Shown here one piece after another: positions 16,764 through 25,378 of a stretch of 44,371 nucleotides of DNA. Location of the stretch: the NCBI GenBank assembly GCA_009774465.1, contig VSNT01000016.1, positions 1 to 44,371 of the forward strand, written 5' to 3'. The position numbers were made by a program, and so were the translations under genes. The DNA comes from Lachnospiraceae bacterium (lineage in GTDB: Bacteria > Bacillota_A > Clostridia > Lachnospirales > Lachnospiraceae). The notes beneath the pieces are model-generated. The model saw nothing but the letters and a program-made list of their open reading frames with translations. It was not told the DNA's origin and ran no database searches. The stretch's first letter is position 1; every line of letters begins with the position of its first letter.

Positions 16764-17391
16764 TCAAATCCTCCATCGTGCAGCCAAGGACTTTAGCCAG
16801 GCGATACATTGTATCTGCACTTGCCTTATTAATGTTTTTGTTTCGTTGTTCATACATCTGAATAGAACGAAGACTGACACCGGAACGTTCCGCCAGCTTT
16901 GCCTGCGTAAATCCATAGGCTGAGCGGATACGCTTTAAATTAGTTTCAGAAAAATATTCCTTTATTCGTAAATCCACAACGTCCACAAACTTTGTTATAT
17001 CTGCCTCGTGGAGAGTATAATATATTTTCTGCAAATCTTCAAAGGAAATAACCTTAAAAATATCACTGTATCTTCTGGCTGAATACCATTGATAATAGGC
17101 AACAGCCCATCCAATCCAGTATTCTCTGGAGCGTGTAAAATGCTCCTGCGGTTCTATTTGAAGTTCCTGTCCTTTCGTCTCCATAAAGATTTCCTGAACA
17201 ATTTCAATGCCACTTTTTCCTGCAAGACAGGCAGGTTCTCCATTTTCCATCCGCCTGCTCACAGAACTTGCAGCAAACATTTTTACAAAATCACTTCCCA
17301 AAATACCACAAATATTAACTGCAAAATCAAAGACATCACCAAGTACTGACTGTGCCTTTTTAAGATATATTTCCTGGAATGCGTGGATCAT
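16753..17391 (-). CDS. Xre-type antitoxin-like protein next to DUF3990 toxin
   Basis: Protein of 212 residues with a C-terminal Xre helix-turn-helix (RIRSAYGFTQAKLAERSGVS, then LRSIQMYEQRNKNINKA, about 155-200). The N-terminal 150 residues have no recognised domain but contain conserved-looking YWIGWAVAYYQWYSAR, which I associate with proteins encoded next to DUF3990 genes. It overlaps the end of the toxin gene by 32 bases, with GGAGG 11 bases before its ATG. It most likely neutralises the DUF3990 protein and represses the shared promoter; the N-terminal part would be the toxin-binding region. Overlap with the GNAT gene extends the operon. Confidence 0.8.
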   Translation of the reverse strand: MIHAFQEIYLKKAQSVLGDVFDFAVNICGILGSDFVKMFAASSVSRRMENGEPACLAGKSGIEIVQEIFMETKGQELQIEPQEHFTRSREYWIGWAVAYYQWYSARRYSDIFKVISFEDLQKIYYTLHEADITKFVDVVDLRIKEYFSETNLKRIRSAYGFTQAKLAERSGVSLRSIQMYEQRNKNINKASADTMYRLAKVLGCTMEDLIEK

Positions 17392-18049
17392 TATTTTTAA
17401 TGCCTCCCCTCATAATATCCTGAATATAAAGACCATCGTTTTCTTCTTCAAGCATTTCCAGATAAAGCTGATTGGCTTCATCATCTCTGGCTTTTCGGAG
17501 AATGTAATATTGATCTTTTTCAGCAATTTCAAATCCTTCATATTTCAGATTAGAAAAAGCAAATTTTGATTTGATAACGATTTGTTCACCCAGTTTTCCA
17601 AGCTGCATCGCATGCGCAAGCTGTTCTACTGAAATACCGTTATTAAGGAAAACGTCCGCGTAATCAAAATAAGAATCATCTGCACGATAACCTGTAATCA
17701 GATCAAAAGCATTTACATTAACACTGAAATTATCAATCAAATATTTCTTTGCCCGTCTGGCAACAGGCGTTTTAATGGAAAACAAACGATGCTCCACTAA
17801 AACAGCAATCCAGTTTAGTATAGTGTAATCAGGGCTGTTCAAATTCAAAATGTTCAAATATTGGGTATCCAGTGTATATCGATTAGCAAATCCATTGCGC
17901 AGGGAAGATACCGCCCATTCTTTTGCAAGTTCTTTACTTGCAGTACAGTAAAATCCAAGCCCAAAATCATTATTCCTTTTTCCTTCACCAAAAGTCGGCT
18001 GTTCCACAATTTTTTCAGAACCGTGATATATAGTAATCAGTTTATCCAT
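17360..18049 (-). CDS. DUF3990 ADP-ribosyltransferase-like toxin
   Basis: Protein of 229 residues of the DUF3990 family, which shares the ADP-ribosyltransferase fold. Visible motifs: YHGS (8-11) with the NAD-binding His, DFGLGFYCT (28-36), GYRADDSYF (120-128), and a catalytic-type Glu155 in LGEQIVIK. The order H-Y-E matches ART toxins. It is the first gene of the operon, with GGAGG 8 bases before the ATG and a promoter-operator directly upstream. Acting with an Xre partner it is best read as the toxin of a type II system. Target (protein, tRNA or DNA) is unknown. Confidence 0.85.
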   Translation of the reverse strand: MDKLITIYHGSEKIVEQPTFGEGKRNNDFGLGFYCTASKELAKEWAVSSLRNGFANRYTLDTQYLNILNLNSPDYTILNWIAVLVEHRLFSIKTPVARRAKKYLIDNFSVNVNAFDLITGYRADDSYFDYADVFLNNGISVEQLAHAMQLGKLGEQIVIKSKFAFSNLKYEGFEIAEKDQYYILRKARDDEANQLYLEMLEEENDGLYIQDIMRGGIKNNDPRIPGNIS

Positions 18050-18077
18050 ATTTCATGCCTCCAATAATCTCGCTATT

Positions 18078-18106
18078 ATTATATCACCCAAGTGATATTC
18101 AGTAAA
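18078..18106 (-). promoter_or_regulatory. promoter and operator of the toxin-antitoxin operon
   Basis: On the minus strand a perfect -10 TATAAT (18078-18083) lies 17 bases from a TTTACT -35 (18101-18106). A perfect inverted repeat ATATCAC-N4-GTGATAT (18081-18098) covers the spacer and part of the -10. This is the expected arrangement for autorepression by the Xre antitoxin. Confidence 0.8.
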
Positions 18107-18152
18107 CATGAAATGTAACTTACTCTCATTTCTTTGTCAATTTCAACTATAC

Positions 18153-18190
18153 AAAAAATCACTCAATTTACATCAATGTAAACAGAGTGA
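18153..18190 (-). terminator. intrinsic terminator of the VOC-TfoX unit
   Basis: TCACTC/GAGTGA and TTTACAT/ATGTAAA form a stacked stem with a small internal mismatch and a 2-base turn, then a run of six T on the minus strand. It lies 12 bases after the TfoX stop and ahead of the toxin promoter region. Confidence 0.8.
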
Positions 18191-18201
18191 CTTTCTACAA
18201 T

Positions 18202-18525
18202 CTATGCTTTTTTCTTTTTGGATTTTCTTTCCGGCAGTTCCGGATACATCTCTTTCACCATTGTCTGTAAAGCGCCCCTATCCTCCAAAATGGTTACAGG
18301 CAGCATGGGTTTTGCACCTTCATATGGAGTTTCTGGTATACTGTCCGGCATACACTTTTTACTTGCCTTTGTAATTTTTACCAGAAAACCATTTTCATAT
18401 ATTCCCCCAAATATCCGTTCTTTATAATAAAAAATATATCCACCCATCATAGGAATATTTCTTATCTCCCCCAAATCAGACAATTGGTCCATAATATACT
18501 CTGCAAGTTCTTTATTCTTTGACAT
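18202..18525 (-). CDS. TfoX N-terminal-domain protein
   Basis: Small protein of 107 residues matching the TfoX/Sxy N-terminal domain: RNIPMMGGYIFYYKERIFGGI and FLVKITKASK are characteristic. There is no TfoX C-terminal domain, as is common in Bacillota. Full-length Sxy regulates competence in proteobacteria, but stand-alone N-domains have no proven role. A lysine-rich tail (ERKSKKKKA) ends it. It starts 8 bases after the VOC-DUF3795 stop and shares its terminator, so the two are co-transcribed. Confidence 0.85.
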   Translation of the reverse strand: MSKNKELAEYIMDQLSDLGEIRNIPMMGGYIFYYKERIFGGIYENGFLVKITKASKKCMPDSIPETPYEGAKPMLPVTILEDRGALQTMVKEMYPELPERKSKKKKA

Positions 18526-18533
18526 AATTACCT

Positions 18534-19292
18534 CTATTCTTTTTTCAAAGCCTGTACTCTGGCTGCTACATTTTGATTGAATTCCTCATCTGAAAACCTG
18601 GGATCTCTGGTGTCAAGCCATATCTTGCAAGGTACTTCACTACATTTCCCACAGTTTTGCATACTTCTTTTGTTTCTGACACAATCATAAATCGGGCAGG
18701 CTTTTCCTTCCGCTGCGTGAAAAACTTTTCCCTCACATGGATTGCATCCATTACACATTTTTCCAAAACAGTAACACGCACTGCAATCCGTACCGCAGAC
18801 GCTTATCAACTCCTTCTTTTCCTCCTGATACCTTTCATGCCACGCTCTGACCACCTCTATGGGATGCTGAACTAACTTTACAGTTTCCTCTATTGTTTTT
18901 CCCGCTTTAAACTGTTTACAGGCAACAGAATACATACTTTCCGAAACTTCAATTAAATGTCCGTCCGGATCAAAGATGTGAATCCCTGTTTGAAGCCAGG
19001 GAAATGTTTTCGGTTCATGGAGTCTTTCCACTTGTGGATAAGAATCCAGCAATTTCATAAAAGCATCAAAATCTTCCGTTTCAAAATACAACTCCATAGT
19101 ATTGGAACGGAATTTCATTGTACCGGCATCAAAGCCGGCTATATGCTCCAATCCCTGCTGCAATCCCAATCCACAGGTTAAAGTCTTATTTTCGCCTAAA
19201 TCTACAACAACATCCTGATTAAATAATTCTTTATAAAACTGCAGGGATTTTTCCATATCCTGCACTGCAATTACAGTAGTAAAATACTTCAC
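18534..19292 (-). CDS. VOC (glyoxalase-like) domain fused to DUF3795
   Basis: Protein of 252 residues. Residues 1-125 are a single vicinal-oxygen-chelate domain (YFTTVIAVQDMEKSLQFYKELF, ending in GIHIFDPDGHLIEVSE). Residues about 160-250 are DUF3795, a cysteine-rich unit with CGTDCSAC, CNGC, CPIYDC, CGKC and PC, likely binding zinc or an iron-sulfur cluster. VOC proteins bind metal and act on small molecules as resistance or isomerase enzymes. The fusion suggests one substrate handled by both parts, but no reaction can be named. Encoded with TfoX-N downstream. Confidence 0.85.
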   Translation of the reverse strand: MKYFTTVIAVQDMEKSLQFYKELFNQDVVVDLGENKTLTCGLGLQQGLEHIAGFDAGTMKFRSNTMELYFETEDFDAFMKLLDSYPQVERLHEPKTFPWLQTGIHIFDPDGHLIEVSESMYSVACKQFKAGKTIEETVKLVQHPIEVVRAWHERYQEEKKELISVCGTDCSACYCFGKMCNGCNPCEGKVFHAAEGKACPIYDCVRNKRSMQNCGKCSEVPCKIWLDTRDPRFSDEEFNQNVAARVQALKKE

Positions 19293-19336
19293 CGTTTCTC
19301 ATCCTTTCCTGTCATTAGAATTTGAATACTATTTTA

Positions 19337-20203
19337 CTAAACCCCTGCAAAAGCATCTTGTATATTTTCGACATCCTTTAAAGCAATTGCCCTTGCCCTA
19401 TGTATATCCATAGAATGATATCTTTTAAATTCCCTCAACAAATGGGATTGATCTGTATATCCATACTTGTGAACTGCACTTAAGACGTCAAAATCTGCCT
19501 TGCACAAAATATCTCTCCACAAAAACTGGTATCGTACCAAATTGCTCAGTTTTTTTGGTGTGATACCAACATACTCATGAAATAAACGTTCCAATTGTCT
19601 TGTACTTACAAAGGATTCCTTTGCCAAATTTGACACGTCCAAAGAACCTTTATTCATCAAAATATTCCATATTGCATGATTAATAACTGTATTTTCCTTT
19701 ACACTGGATACTGCTTTAAGCAATACCTGCTCTACAAAAGAAGCCTTTTCCTGCAGAGTTATTAATTCTAACAATTCAGGCCGGATTATCTTGTCCAGCC
19801 ATTCAAATCTGGAACCTACATCAAAATAGCCATTTATGGTAGATTTAAGAGAATCATCAGCAAACATATACGCACTCCAGGCATAAAAACGAATAGCAAA
19901 TGTTGCCACTATATGCCCTCTCATTCCACTTTTTTGTACCTGGAAACTACAATCATTTATTCCACAAAACCCACCTGTTACTGTATTATTTGTGTAATCT
20001 ATGTAATAAATAATATCCACACAGGTATCTGGTATTACCAATTCCGGTGTATCGTCGCTTTCAACCTGTATCAAAGGGTTTTCAGTTCCCCAAAAACATC
20101 TAATGTAGGATTTCAATTTTTTACAAGAGGTCAACTCGGCATAAAAGGAATTTCTTTTGAATGGAGCTGCTGTTAATGGATAGTAAATTATTCTGTTTTT
20201 CAT
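19337..20203 (-). CDS. AraC-family transcriptional regulator
   Basis: Regulator of 288 residues. The N-terminal half is the DUF6597-like sensing domain (LKSYIRCFWGTENP, PDTCVDIIYYID). The C-terminal half carries two helix-turn-helices: LDVSNLAKESFVSTRQLERLF and DVLSAVHKYGYTDQSHLLREF, the usual AraC pair. AGGAGG precedes the ATG by 6 bases. It may regulate the VOC/TfoX genes, whose start is 44 bases downstream of its stop, or itself. No ligand can be inferred. Confidence 0.9.
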   Translation of the reverse strand: MKNRIIYYPLTAAPFKRNSFYAELTSCKKLKSYIRCFWGTENPLIQVESDDTPELVIPDTCVDIIYYIDYTNNTVTGGFCGINDCSFQVQKSGMRGHIVATFAIRFYAWSAYMFADDSLKSTINGYFDVGSRFEWLDKIIRPELLELITLQEKASFVEQVLLKAVSSVKENTVINHAIWNILMNKGSLDVSNLAKESFVSTRQLERLFHEYVGITPKKLSNLVRYQFLWRDILCKADFDVLSAVHKYGYTDQSHLLREFKRYHSMDIHRARAIALKDVENIQDAFAGV

Positions 20204-20223
20204 TACACCTCCTGCTCATTCTA

Positions 20224-21297
20224 TCACTTCCTGAATCTGTATTTTCCTTTGCCGTGACCGCATACCGGTTCGATAACTCCGCGTTCTGACATTTCTTTCA
20301 AAAGCTCTGATGCTCTGGACGGTTTAATGTCAATTTGCTTCATCACATCCGAGCGTCCAAAAATCCTCTGATCAGGAAATGCCTCACGAAGCTTTAAAAT
20401 ATGACTTGTGGTTTTCCGTTGAAATAATTGCTCAATGTCCAGTTTTAATTCTTCAATGTCCGGTTTTTCCACTTCTTTGAATGTACCGCTGATACGCAAT
20501 GTCCGGTTATGAAGCTGATGGTTCTCATTCAAAAGAAGATTTTTTAAAAACAGTTCCAAAAATTCTGTCGTCTCATAAATACCATTTTTCAAATCATTAT
20601 AATTTGCCCTGACAAGGGAATTGCGGAAGTACCATGCGTTCTCAGCAAAAATATCGTTTGTCACATCAAAACCAAGTGTTCTCAAATATTTAATAAAGAA
20701 CACTGCTGTCGTTCTTGTATTGCCCTCTCCGAATACATGAATCTGCCATAGTCTCGAAATAAATACCGCAAGGTGATGGATAATTTCATCCATTGAAAGA
20801 TTGCGATAGGAAAACTTTTTCTCTTCGGAAAAATCATAATCCAGAGTCGCTCTAAGCTCCGTAGCGCTGCCGTATAGCACTGTCGCTCCATTAAGCACCC
20901 ATTCCTTCTTTGTAATATTATAATCCCGGATGCATCCTGCATGAGAATAAATGCCAGTAAATAACTTCCTGTGAATGGAAAGGTATTCATTCGGTGTAAA
21001 GCTGAACGCTCTCTCGGAAAGAAGCGCTGCAATTCTGGCCGAAACCTTGTCTGCCTCTTCGGTGCGATCTTCCACATCGCGAACAGGGTTTTTCTCATAA
21101 TAGGTCTGAAGAAGCATATTGGCCTCTTCAAAGGATATCTCACCCTCAATATTACGAACAGCTGTATGCACCAGATATTCAGATGTTTTCAGTCCGTCAA
21201 CTGCCTGCAGTCCAATTGCCGTATGCCATGCATACCCCTTGTCCCGTTTATCTGGCTCGGACTCTCTGATATATTCTTTAAAAGGATCGTTGTTCAC
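20224..21297 (-). CDS. Fic-domain protein with C-terminal winged helix
   Basis: Fic/DOC-type transferase of 357 residues, probably AMPylating proteins from ATP. The active loop reads HVFGEGNTRT (187-196), keeping His and the GN and Arg of the Fic motif. Upstream, VRNIEGE (47-53) looks like the inhibitory helix of class II Fic proteins, but the first Ser/Thr is Val. About 280-357 is a winged helix (DVMKQIDIKPSRASELL), as in many chromosomal Fic regulators. The start is a GTG at 21297 with GGAAGGTGAT upstream. It begins the nuclease-rich island; its neighbour downstream is the AraC gene. Confidence 0.9.
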   Translation of the reverse strand: MNNDPFKEYIRESEPDKRDKGYAWHTAIGLQAVDGLKTSEYLVHTAVRNIEGEISFEEANMLLQTYYEKNPVRDVEDRTEEADKVSARIAALLSERAFSFTPNEYLSIHRKLFTGIYSHAGCIRDYNITKKEWVLNGATVLYGSATELRATLDYDFSEEKKFSYRNLSMDEIIHHLAVFISRLWQIHVFGEGNTRTTAVFFIKYLRTLGFDVTNDIFAENAWYFRNSLVRANYNDLKNGIYETTEFLELFLKNLLLNENHQLHNRTLRISGTFKEVEKPDIEELKLDIEQLFQRKTTSHILKLREAFPDQRIFGRSDVMKQIDIKPSRASELLKEMSERGVIEPVCGHGKGKYRFRK

Positions 21298-21495
21298 TTA
21301 ATATCACCTTCCTTTTTGATATATTCTATTGTTTAGCGTTTACCTTTCTTCATTACGTTCCTGTTTGTGCTTTTATACGATAATTATGGTAGTGATACTG
21401 CCCTGAATACTGGAACGATTTGCTTGTCCACATGTGTCGGAACTACTATGTAAACACAATTTTTCAGCCTCGTCACTCGTATAGGAACACAATTT

Positions 21496-23532
21496 TCACG
21501 CTATTGGCTTTAATTTGTATGAACATTCATTTTCCATTCCTTCATATTTATCAACAACCAATTTGGCATAGTTCAATGCCTCATTAGCACTCAAATTCAT
21601 TTCTAAATATATACCCTCTGCTATCTTTTGCGGCACTCTCATATTATCACTTGTATCATTTATAATCCGTTTGCTCCTGCCTTTAAAATCTTTATGACGA
21701 ATCAGGCTTCGAAATATCTGAGCATCATATTCATACATCTGCATACAAATATTCTTTAAAAAACTTCTCCATGAATCTACTGGAATCGTCCCGCCACATA
21801 CTTCAATTTGACACGGGGTTCGACCGGTTACATCAACTTCCTCCATAATATCAAACTCTGTTCTTGTATCAACATCATTTTCACTCAAACTAATTGCATT
21901 AGGACATTGCCATATAGAACATATTTCATTGATAAGCCATTCACTTCTTTTAATTATTTCCACCTCATTCCATGCATCTATTTTAGGAAGTGATTTATTA
22001 ATGTAGATATTGGATTCCTGATACAGCTTCTTTTTTTCTTCAAAACTTTCATTGGACATTTCCGAATTATATCCGGTAACCGTTAGATTTCCTATACAAT
22101 GAACATATTTTTCGTGTATTTCCACTGCTTTCTTACCCAAATCTATTTTCCATTTTGTATTCAGTGTCTGTGGCATAATATGCTCTATCGTCAATTCATC
22201 AAAAGAAACAACTTCTTTGCCCTGTTTACGCTCAACTTGTTCTAAAACATATTTTATATGTGGAAATTTATAACTGTCACGCAATAACAATTTATCTCTT
22301 ACCAGATTGTCATTCGGGAAAACTACCTTGCCCTTTTTCCCTGCTAATACTATGGCAACCCTGTTACATAACTCTTTATCTTTATATTGCTCTATATCTT
22401 TTACCATTGAAGCAAATACTTTGTTTAACGCATTTGTAGGCATTTCACACAATAACCGCCGCATAACATATGACAGAATAACATCCAGTGTTTTACACAC
22501 CATTTCCACAACAATATTATGATACATATAACAATCTTCAAATATATTTAACAAAAATGGATAAACTGTTGTTGATTTTAATCTCTGCAACTGTGATAAC
22601 CTTCCGTTTACCTCTTCATTAGGGCTATTGCAATATTTAAACCAACTGTAATACTCTCCATAAGTTGTCAATTCGTCAAGAAATCCCTCTGCGTCATAAT
22701 TATCAAGGCTTAGATAATATTCTTTAAAATTGTGATATACACTATCTTTATTAGGAATCAAACCTGTCTTTAAGGTCAGATAATCCCGAATATAATCTGA
22801 GATCATTGCATCTGGAAGCAACTTTTCCAACTTTATCCAATAATTATTATATAATCTTTCCTGGCAATCATAATCTTGTCCCATTAGCAAATAATTTCTG
22901 ATCAGGTCAGCCTGCGTCAAATCTAATCCGGTAGAATTTAATGATTCAAAAATAAGCTGAGGATTTTCTTTTTCCTTTGTTAATTGGATATATACGATTT
23001 CCAACTTCTGTATTCCCTGATATATTTGCTCTGGAGATAAAGCCGACTCTCTAATCAAATCCATAAATAAATTATAATTCAATAATATTTGTGATTCTTC
23101 CATATCATCAATTTGATCATTAATTAGTTTCTGAAAATTACATGAATCTGATTTCATCGGTTTTAATTTGATTCTTAACGTTTCTGGACTGAATCTATTT
23201 GTTAAATAGCTTTCTTTTATCTCAATTTTCAATTCCTCTATCATAGTAGAGTCAAGAATTGCTTTTAAAAGCAACATAATAGACGTCAAACGCTGTTGCC
23301 CATCAATCACAATAAATTGCCTGAAATTTGCCGTAGAATCTCCTTCTACGTATACTATGGTTCCCAAAAAATGGCTATTTCTATTTTCATCCATTGCAAT
23401 TGATTCAATGTCTCTGAACAATGTAATACATTGCATCCTTTTCCAGTCATAATTTCTCTGATATACAGGTATATAAAAAGTTCTTTTACCTGCCCCAATA
23501 AATTCTAAAAAACTCAAATTATCTGCCTTCAT
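21496..23532 (-). CDS. DUF262/DUF1524 protein (GmrSD-like nuclease)
   Basis: Protein of 678 residues joining DUF262 (residues 12-90; IPVYQRNYDW and the NTP-binding motif DGQQR at 77-81) to a DUF1524 HNH nuclease (ELTIEHIMPQ near 451, GNLTVTGYNSEMSN at 481-494). This is the single-chain version of the type IV enzyme GmrSD, which cuts modified phage DNA; other members act in BREX-type defence. The last 130 residues, with VDSWRSFLKNIC and GIYLEMNLSANEA, form a further domain that I cannot name. GAGGAG precedes the ATG. It probably has a defence role, in line with neighbouring nucleases. Confidence 0.88.
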   Translation of the reverse strand: MKADNLSFLEFIGAGKRTFYIPVYQRNYDWKRMQCITLFRDIESIAMDENRNSHFLGTIVYVEGDSTANFRQFIVIDGQQRLTSIMLLLKAILDSTMIEELKIEIKESYLTNRFSPETLRIKLKPMKSDSCNFQKLINDQIDDMEESQILLNYNLFMDLIRESALSPEQIYQGIQKLEIVYIQLTKEKENPQLIFESLNSTGLDLTQADLIRNYLLMGQDYDCQERLYNNYWIKLEKLLPDAMISDYIRDYLTLKTGLIPNKDSVYHNFKEYYLSLDNYDAEGFLDELTTYGEYYSWFKYCNSPNEEVNGRLSQLQRLKSTTVYPFLLNIFEDCYMYHNIVVEMVCKTLDVILSYVMRRLLCEMPTNALNKVFASMVKDIEQYKDKELCNRVAIVLAGKKGKVVFPNDNLVRDKLLLRDSYKFPHIKYVLEQVERKQGKEVVSFDELTIEHIMPQTLNTKWKIDLGKKAVEIHEKYVHCIGNLTVTGYNSEMSNESFEEKKKLYQESNIYINKSLPKIDAWNEVEIIKRSEWLINEICSIWQCPNAISLSENDVDTRTEFDIMEEVDVTGRTPCQIEVCGGTIPVDSWRSFLKNICMQMYEYDAQIFRSLIRHKDFKGRSKRIINDTSDNMRVPQKIAEGIYLEMNLSANEALNYAKLVVDKYEGMENECSYKLKPIA

Positions 23533-23589
23533 ATGTATCTCTCCTCTTTTTCTTATACGGAATAATCCTTTTTCGCCTTTTCCTCAACC

Positions 23590-23606
23590 TGTCGGAATTT
23601 CCGACA
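23590..23606. promoter_or_regulatory. palindrome between nuclease genes
   Basis: TGTCGGAA and TTCCGACA are perfect 8-base arms around one base, in the 101-base gap before the DUF262 gene. It has no T run, so it looks more like a binding site than a terminator. Role unknown. Confidence 0.35.
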
Positions 23607-23633
23607 AGTTCATATCCCATCTATTCTCACACA

Positions 23634-24657
23634 TTATAAATTATTTTTCTGTTCCTCATCTAACCACTCCTTCAATTTTTTCTGTAACAACTTTTTATCT
23701 GGTAAATATAATTTATATTCTTTTGCATAAATGTTAGCATTTTCTGGCAGCGCCAAATTCACAAGAGTCTCATCACTCTGCTTGCAAAGTAAAATACCAA
23801 TCGTTGGATTTTCATCCTCAACCCTTTCATAACGATCAAAATAATTCACATAAAAATTTTTGTCATGAAATGTAAATCTTTTTTGACGCTGTTCAAATAG
23901 AAAACCCTTACCTAATTCTAAAAGAAACTTTTGCATTTTTTCTATTACTGCTGATTCCAAATCACTTTCATGATAGGAAGCCTTGTCTTCTAATCCCGCA
24001 AACTCTAATACATACGGCGTATGCAAAATATCTTGCGGTTTTTGTGGAACCACTCCTTCATTTGCCAACCACATCACATCATTTTTATCTCTGCTTAATG
24101 CAAGCCTTTCATACAAGCTGGAATGAAATTGCCTTTTTAAAGTATTTACATTCCAATTCAAACATATCGCCTCGTTCTCATAAAAATCTCTTTCGTCCCT
24201 GTTTTCTACGCGCATAAGCACTTGATAATGAGTCCAACTGAGTTTAAAAGGTAGATTGTTATATGCCATTTCCAATTGTCCAATTCCTGATTGGATAATT
24301 TCAAAAGTCTGCTCAAATCGTCCAATTCCAGACTGGATAATTTCATCTTCCCTGTCTTTATATACCACATAAAACTGCCTCATCCCTGCTACATTGCTTC
24401 TTGAAAAACCTCTGCCATATTCTTCTGTCAGATATGCCGACAAAGAATCTACTATTTTAGCTCCATATTTTGCCCTTTCAGAGCCTTCTTGTTCCTGTTC
24501 AACAATATAATCTCCCCAACAAAAAATTTGTAAGTACCGTAATTGCATTTGCCATTTGTCCCATATTGTTTCTGGCACTATCAATCCGCTTTTTTGATTT
24601 ATCATATAAAGTCTGAAATTCTCTATTATATATCATTTCCATTTTTTGATTCTTCAC
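23634..24657 (-). pseudogene. decayed DUF1016 (YhcG-type) PD-(D/E)XK nuclease
   Basis: A DUF1016 gene broken in two ways. The open frame 23634-24605 begins inside the family (RAKYGAKIVDSLSAYL, LSWTHYQVLMRVENRDE). The missing N-terminus is in another frame: from a GTG at 24657 (GGAGG 7 bases upstream) it reads FQTLYDKSKKRIDSARNN and MANAITVL...LLGR, then stops. One extra T in the AGATTAT run near 24515 would restore LLGRYIVEQEQ. Second, the nuclease core is shortened: NFYVNYFDRYERVEDENPTIG lacks about 35 residues where the catalytic D/ExK and following strands belong. A 14-residue segment (EIIQSGIGRFEQTF-like) is also duplicated. Probably inactive. Confidence 0.8.
24278..24347. repeat. 42-base tandem duplication inside the DUF1016 pseudogene
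   Basis: GTCCAATTCC...GGATAATTTCA appears from 24278 and again from 24320, offset 42 bases with few changes. It encodes the repeated EIIQSGIG segment and keeps frame. Confidence 0.6.
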
Positions 24658-25378
24658 TCTGACTCCTCCTAATATATTTTTAACTATGCATGGTTAGTAC
24701 TATATAATAGCTATAGCTAAGCAACGTAAGCATTGAAATTATATATCTCTTTTTTTCAGCTAAGCATTCCGAACAACTGAATTTTAATATCAATTTTTTC
24801 ATTAATTGAATTCTTTTGTATCTCCACACCCCACATCAACTACCGTCGAAACCTCAAAATACTTTTCCATCCTCTTATTCCGATTCCTCTCTCCATATTC
24901 CTCAAACACAAAATACCTATAAAACTACCTAAAATAAAGGATTTCTAGATATGTTTCCTTTGTATTCCCACCACGCATTCTGTATGCGGCGAGTGTGCGA
25001 TAAAGATGCACATCCCATGACTTGTCCGTCAAGTTTGGGTTCTAAAATGATGCAACTGTCCCCTATCGGACCTGCAAAATATCAGCATGATGCATCACTT
25101 TGCACCTGCCATAGAAAAAGATTAGGTTTGTTTTTGAGATACAAGCCGGACTGGCTTATGAGTGATTTGTGTTCTGCTTTTTCTCTATGATCCACTTATC
25201 CCTTTGATAACTTCTAGGATATTGTACCATAGATTTTTCATTTCGAAAATTCCTTTCCTATAAAAATGGGCAGAAGAAAACCTCCAAATCTTTGTAGGAC
25301 TTGGATGCTTGATTCCAACCACTTTAATGCATTTCACTATTCACTTCTAGAACTTACTATACTTGCTCATTAAATTTT
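24658..25378. other. about 720 bases without a credible gene
   Basis: This stretch holds no gene I trust. A minus-strand relic (24802-24924) reads like coding (EEYGERNRNKRMEKYFEVST...) and ends in a stop, but has no start or ribosome site; I do not recognise its parent. From about 24950 to 25190 is a segment with several short inverted repeats (GTGC/GCAC, ACTTG/CAAGT, TGCAAA/TTTGCA) and open plus-strand frame of 79 residues without a ribosome site, rich in Cys and Met. It could be a dispersed non-coding element. The AT-rich remainder shows only small palindromes such as TAGCTATAGCTA. Confidence 0.5.

Noticed and set aside
24951..25190. Plus-strand open frame of 79 codons rich in Cys and Met
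   Set aside because: No ribosome site, no coding pattern and no neighbours on this strand; better described as part of a non-coding stretch.
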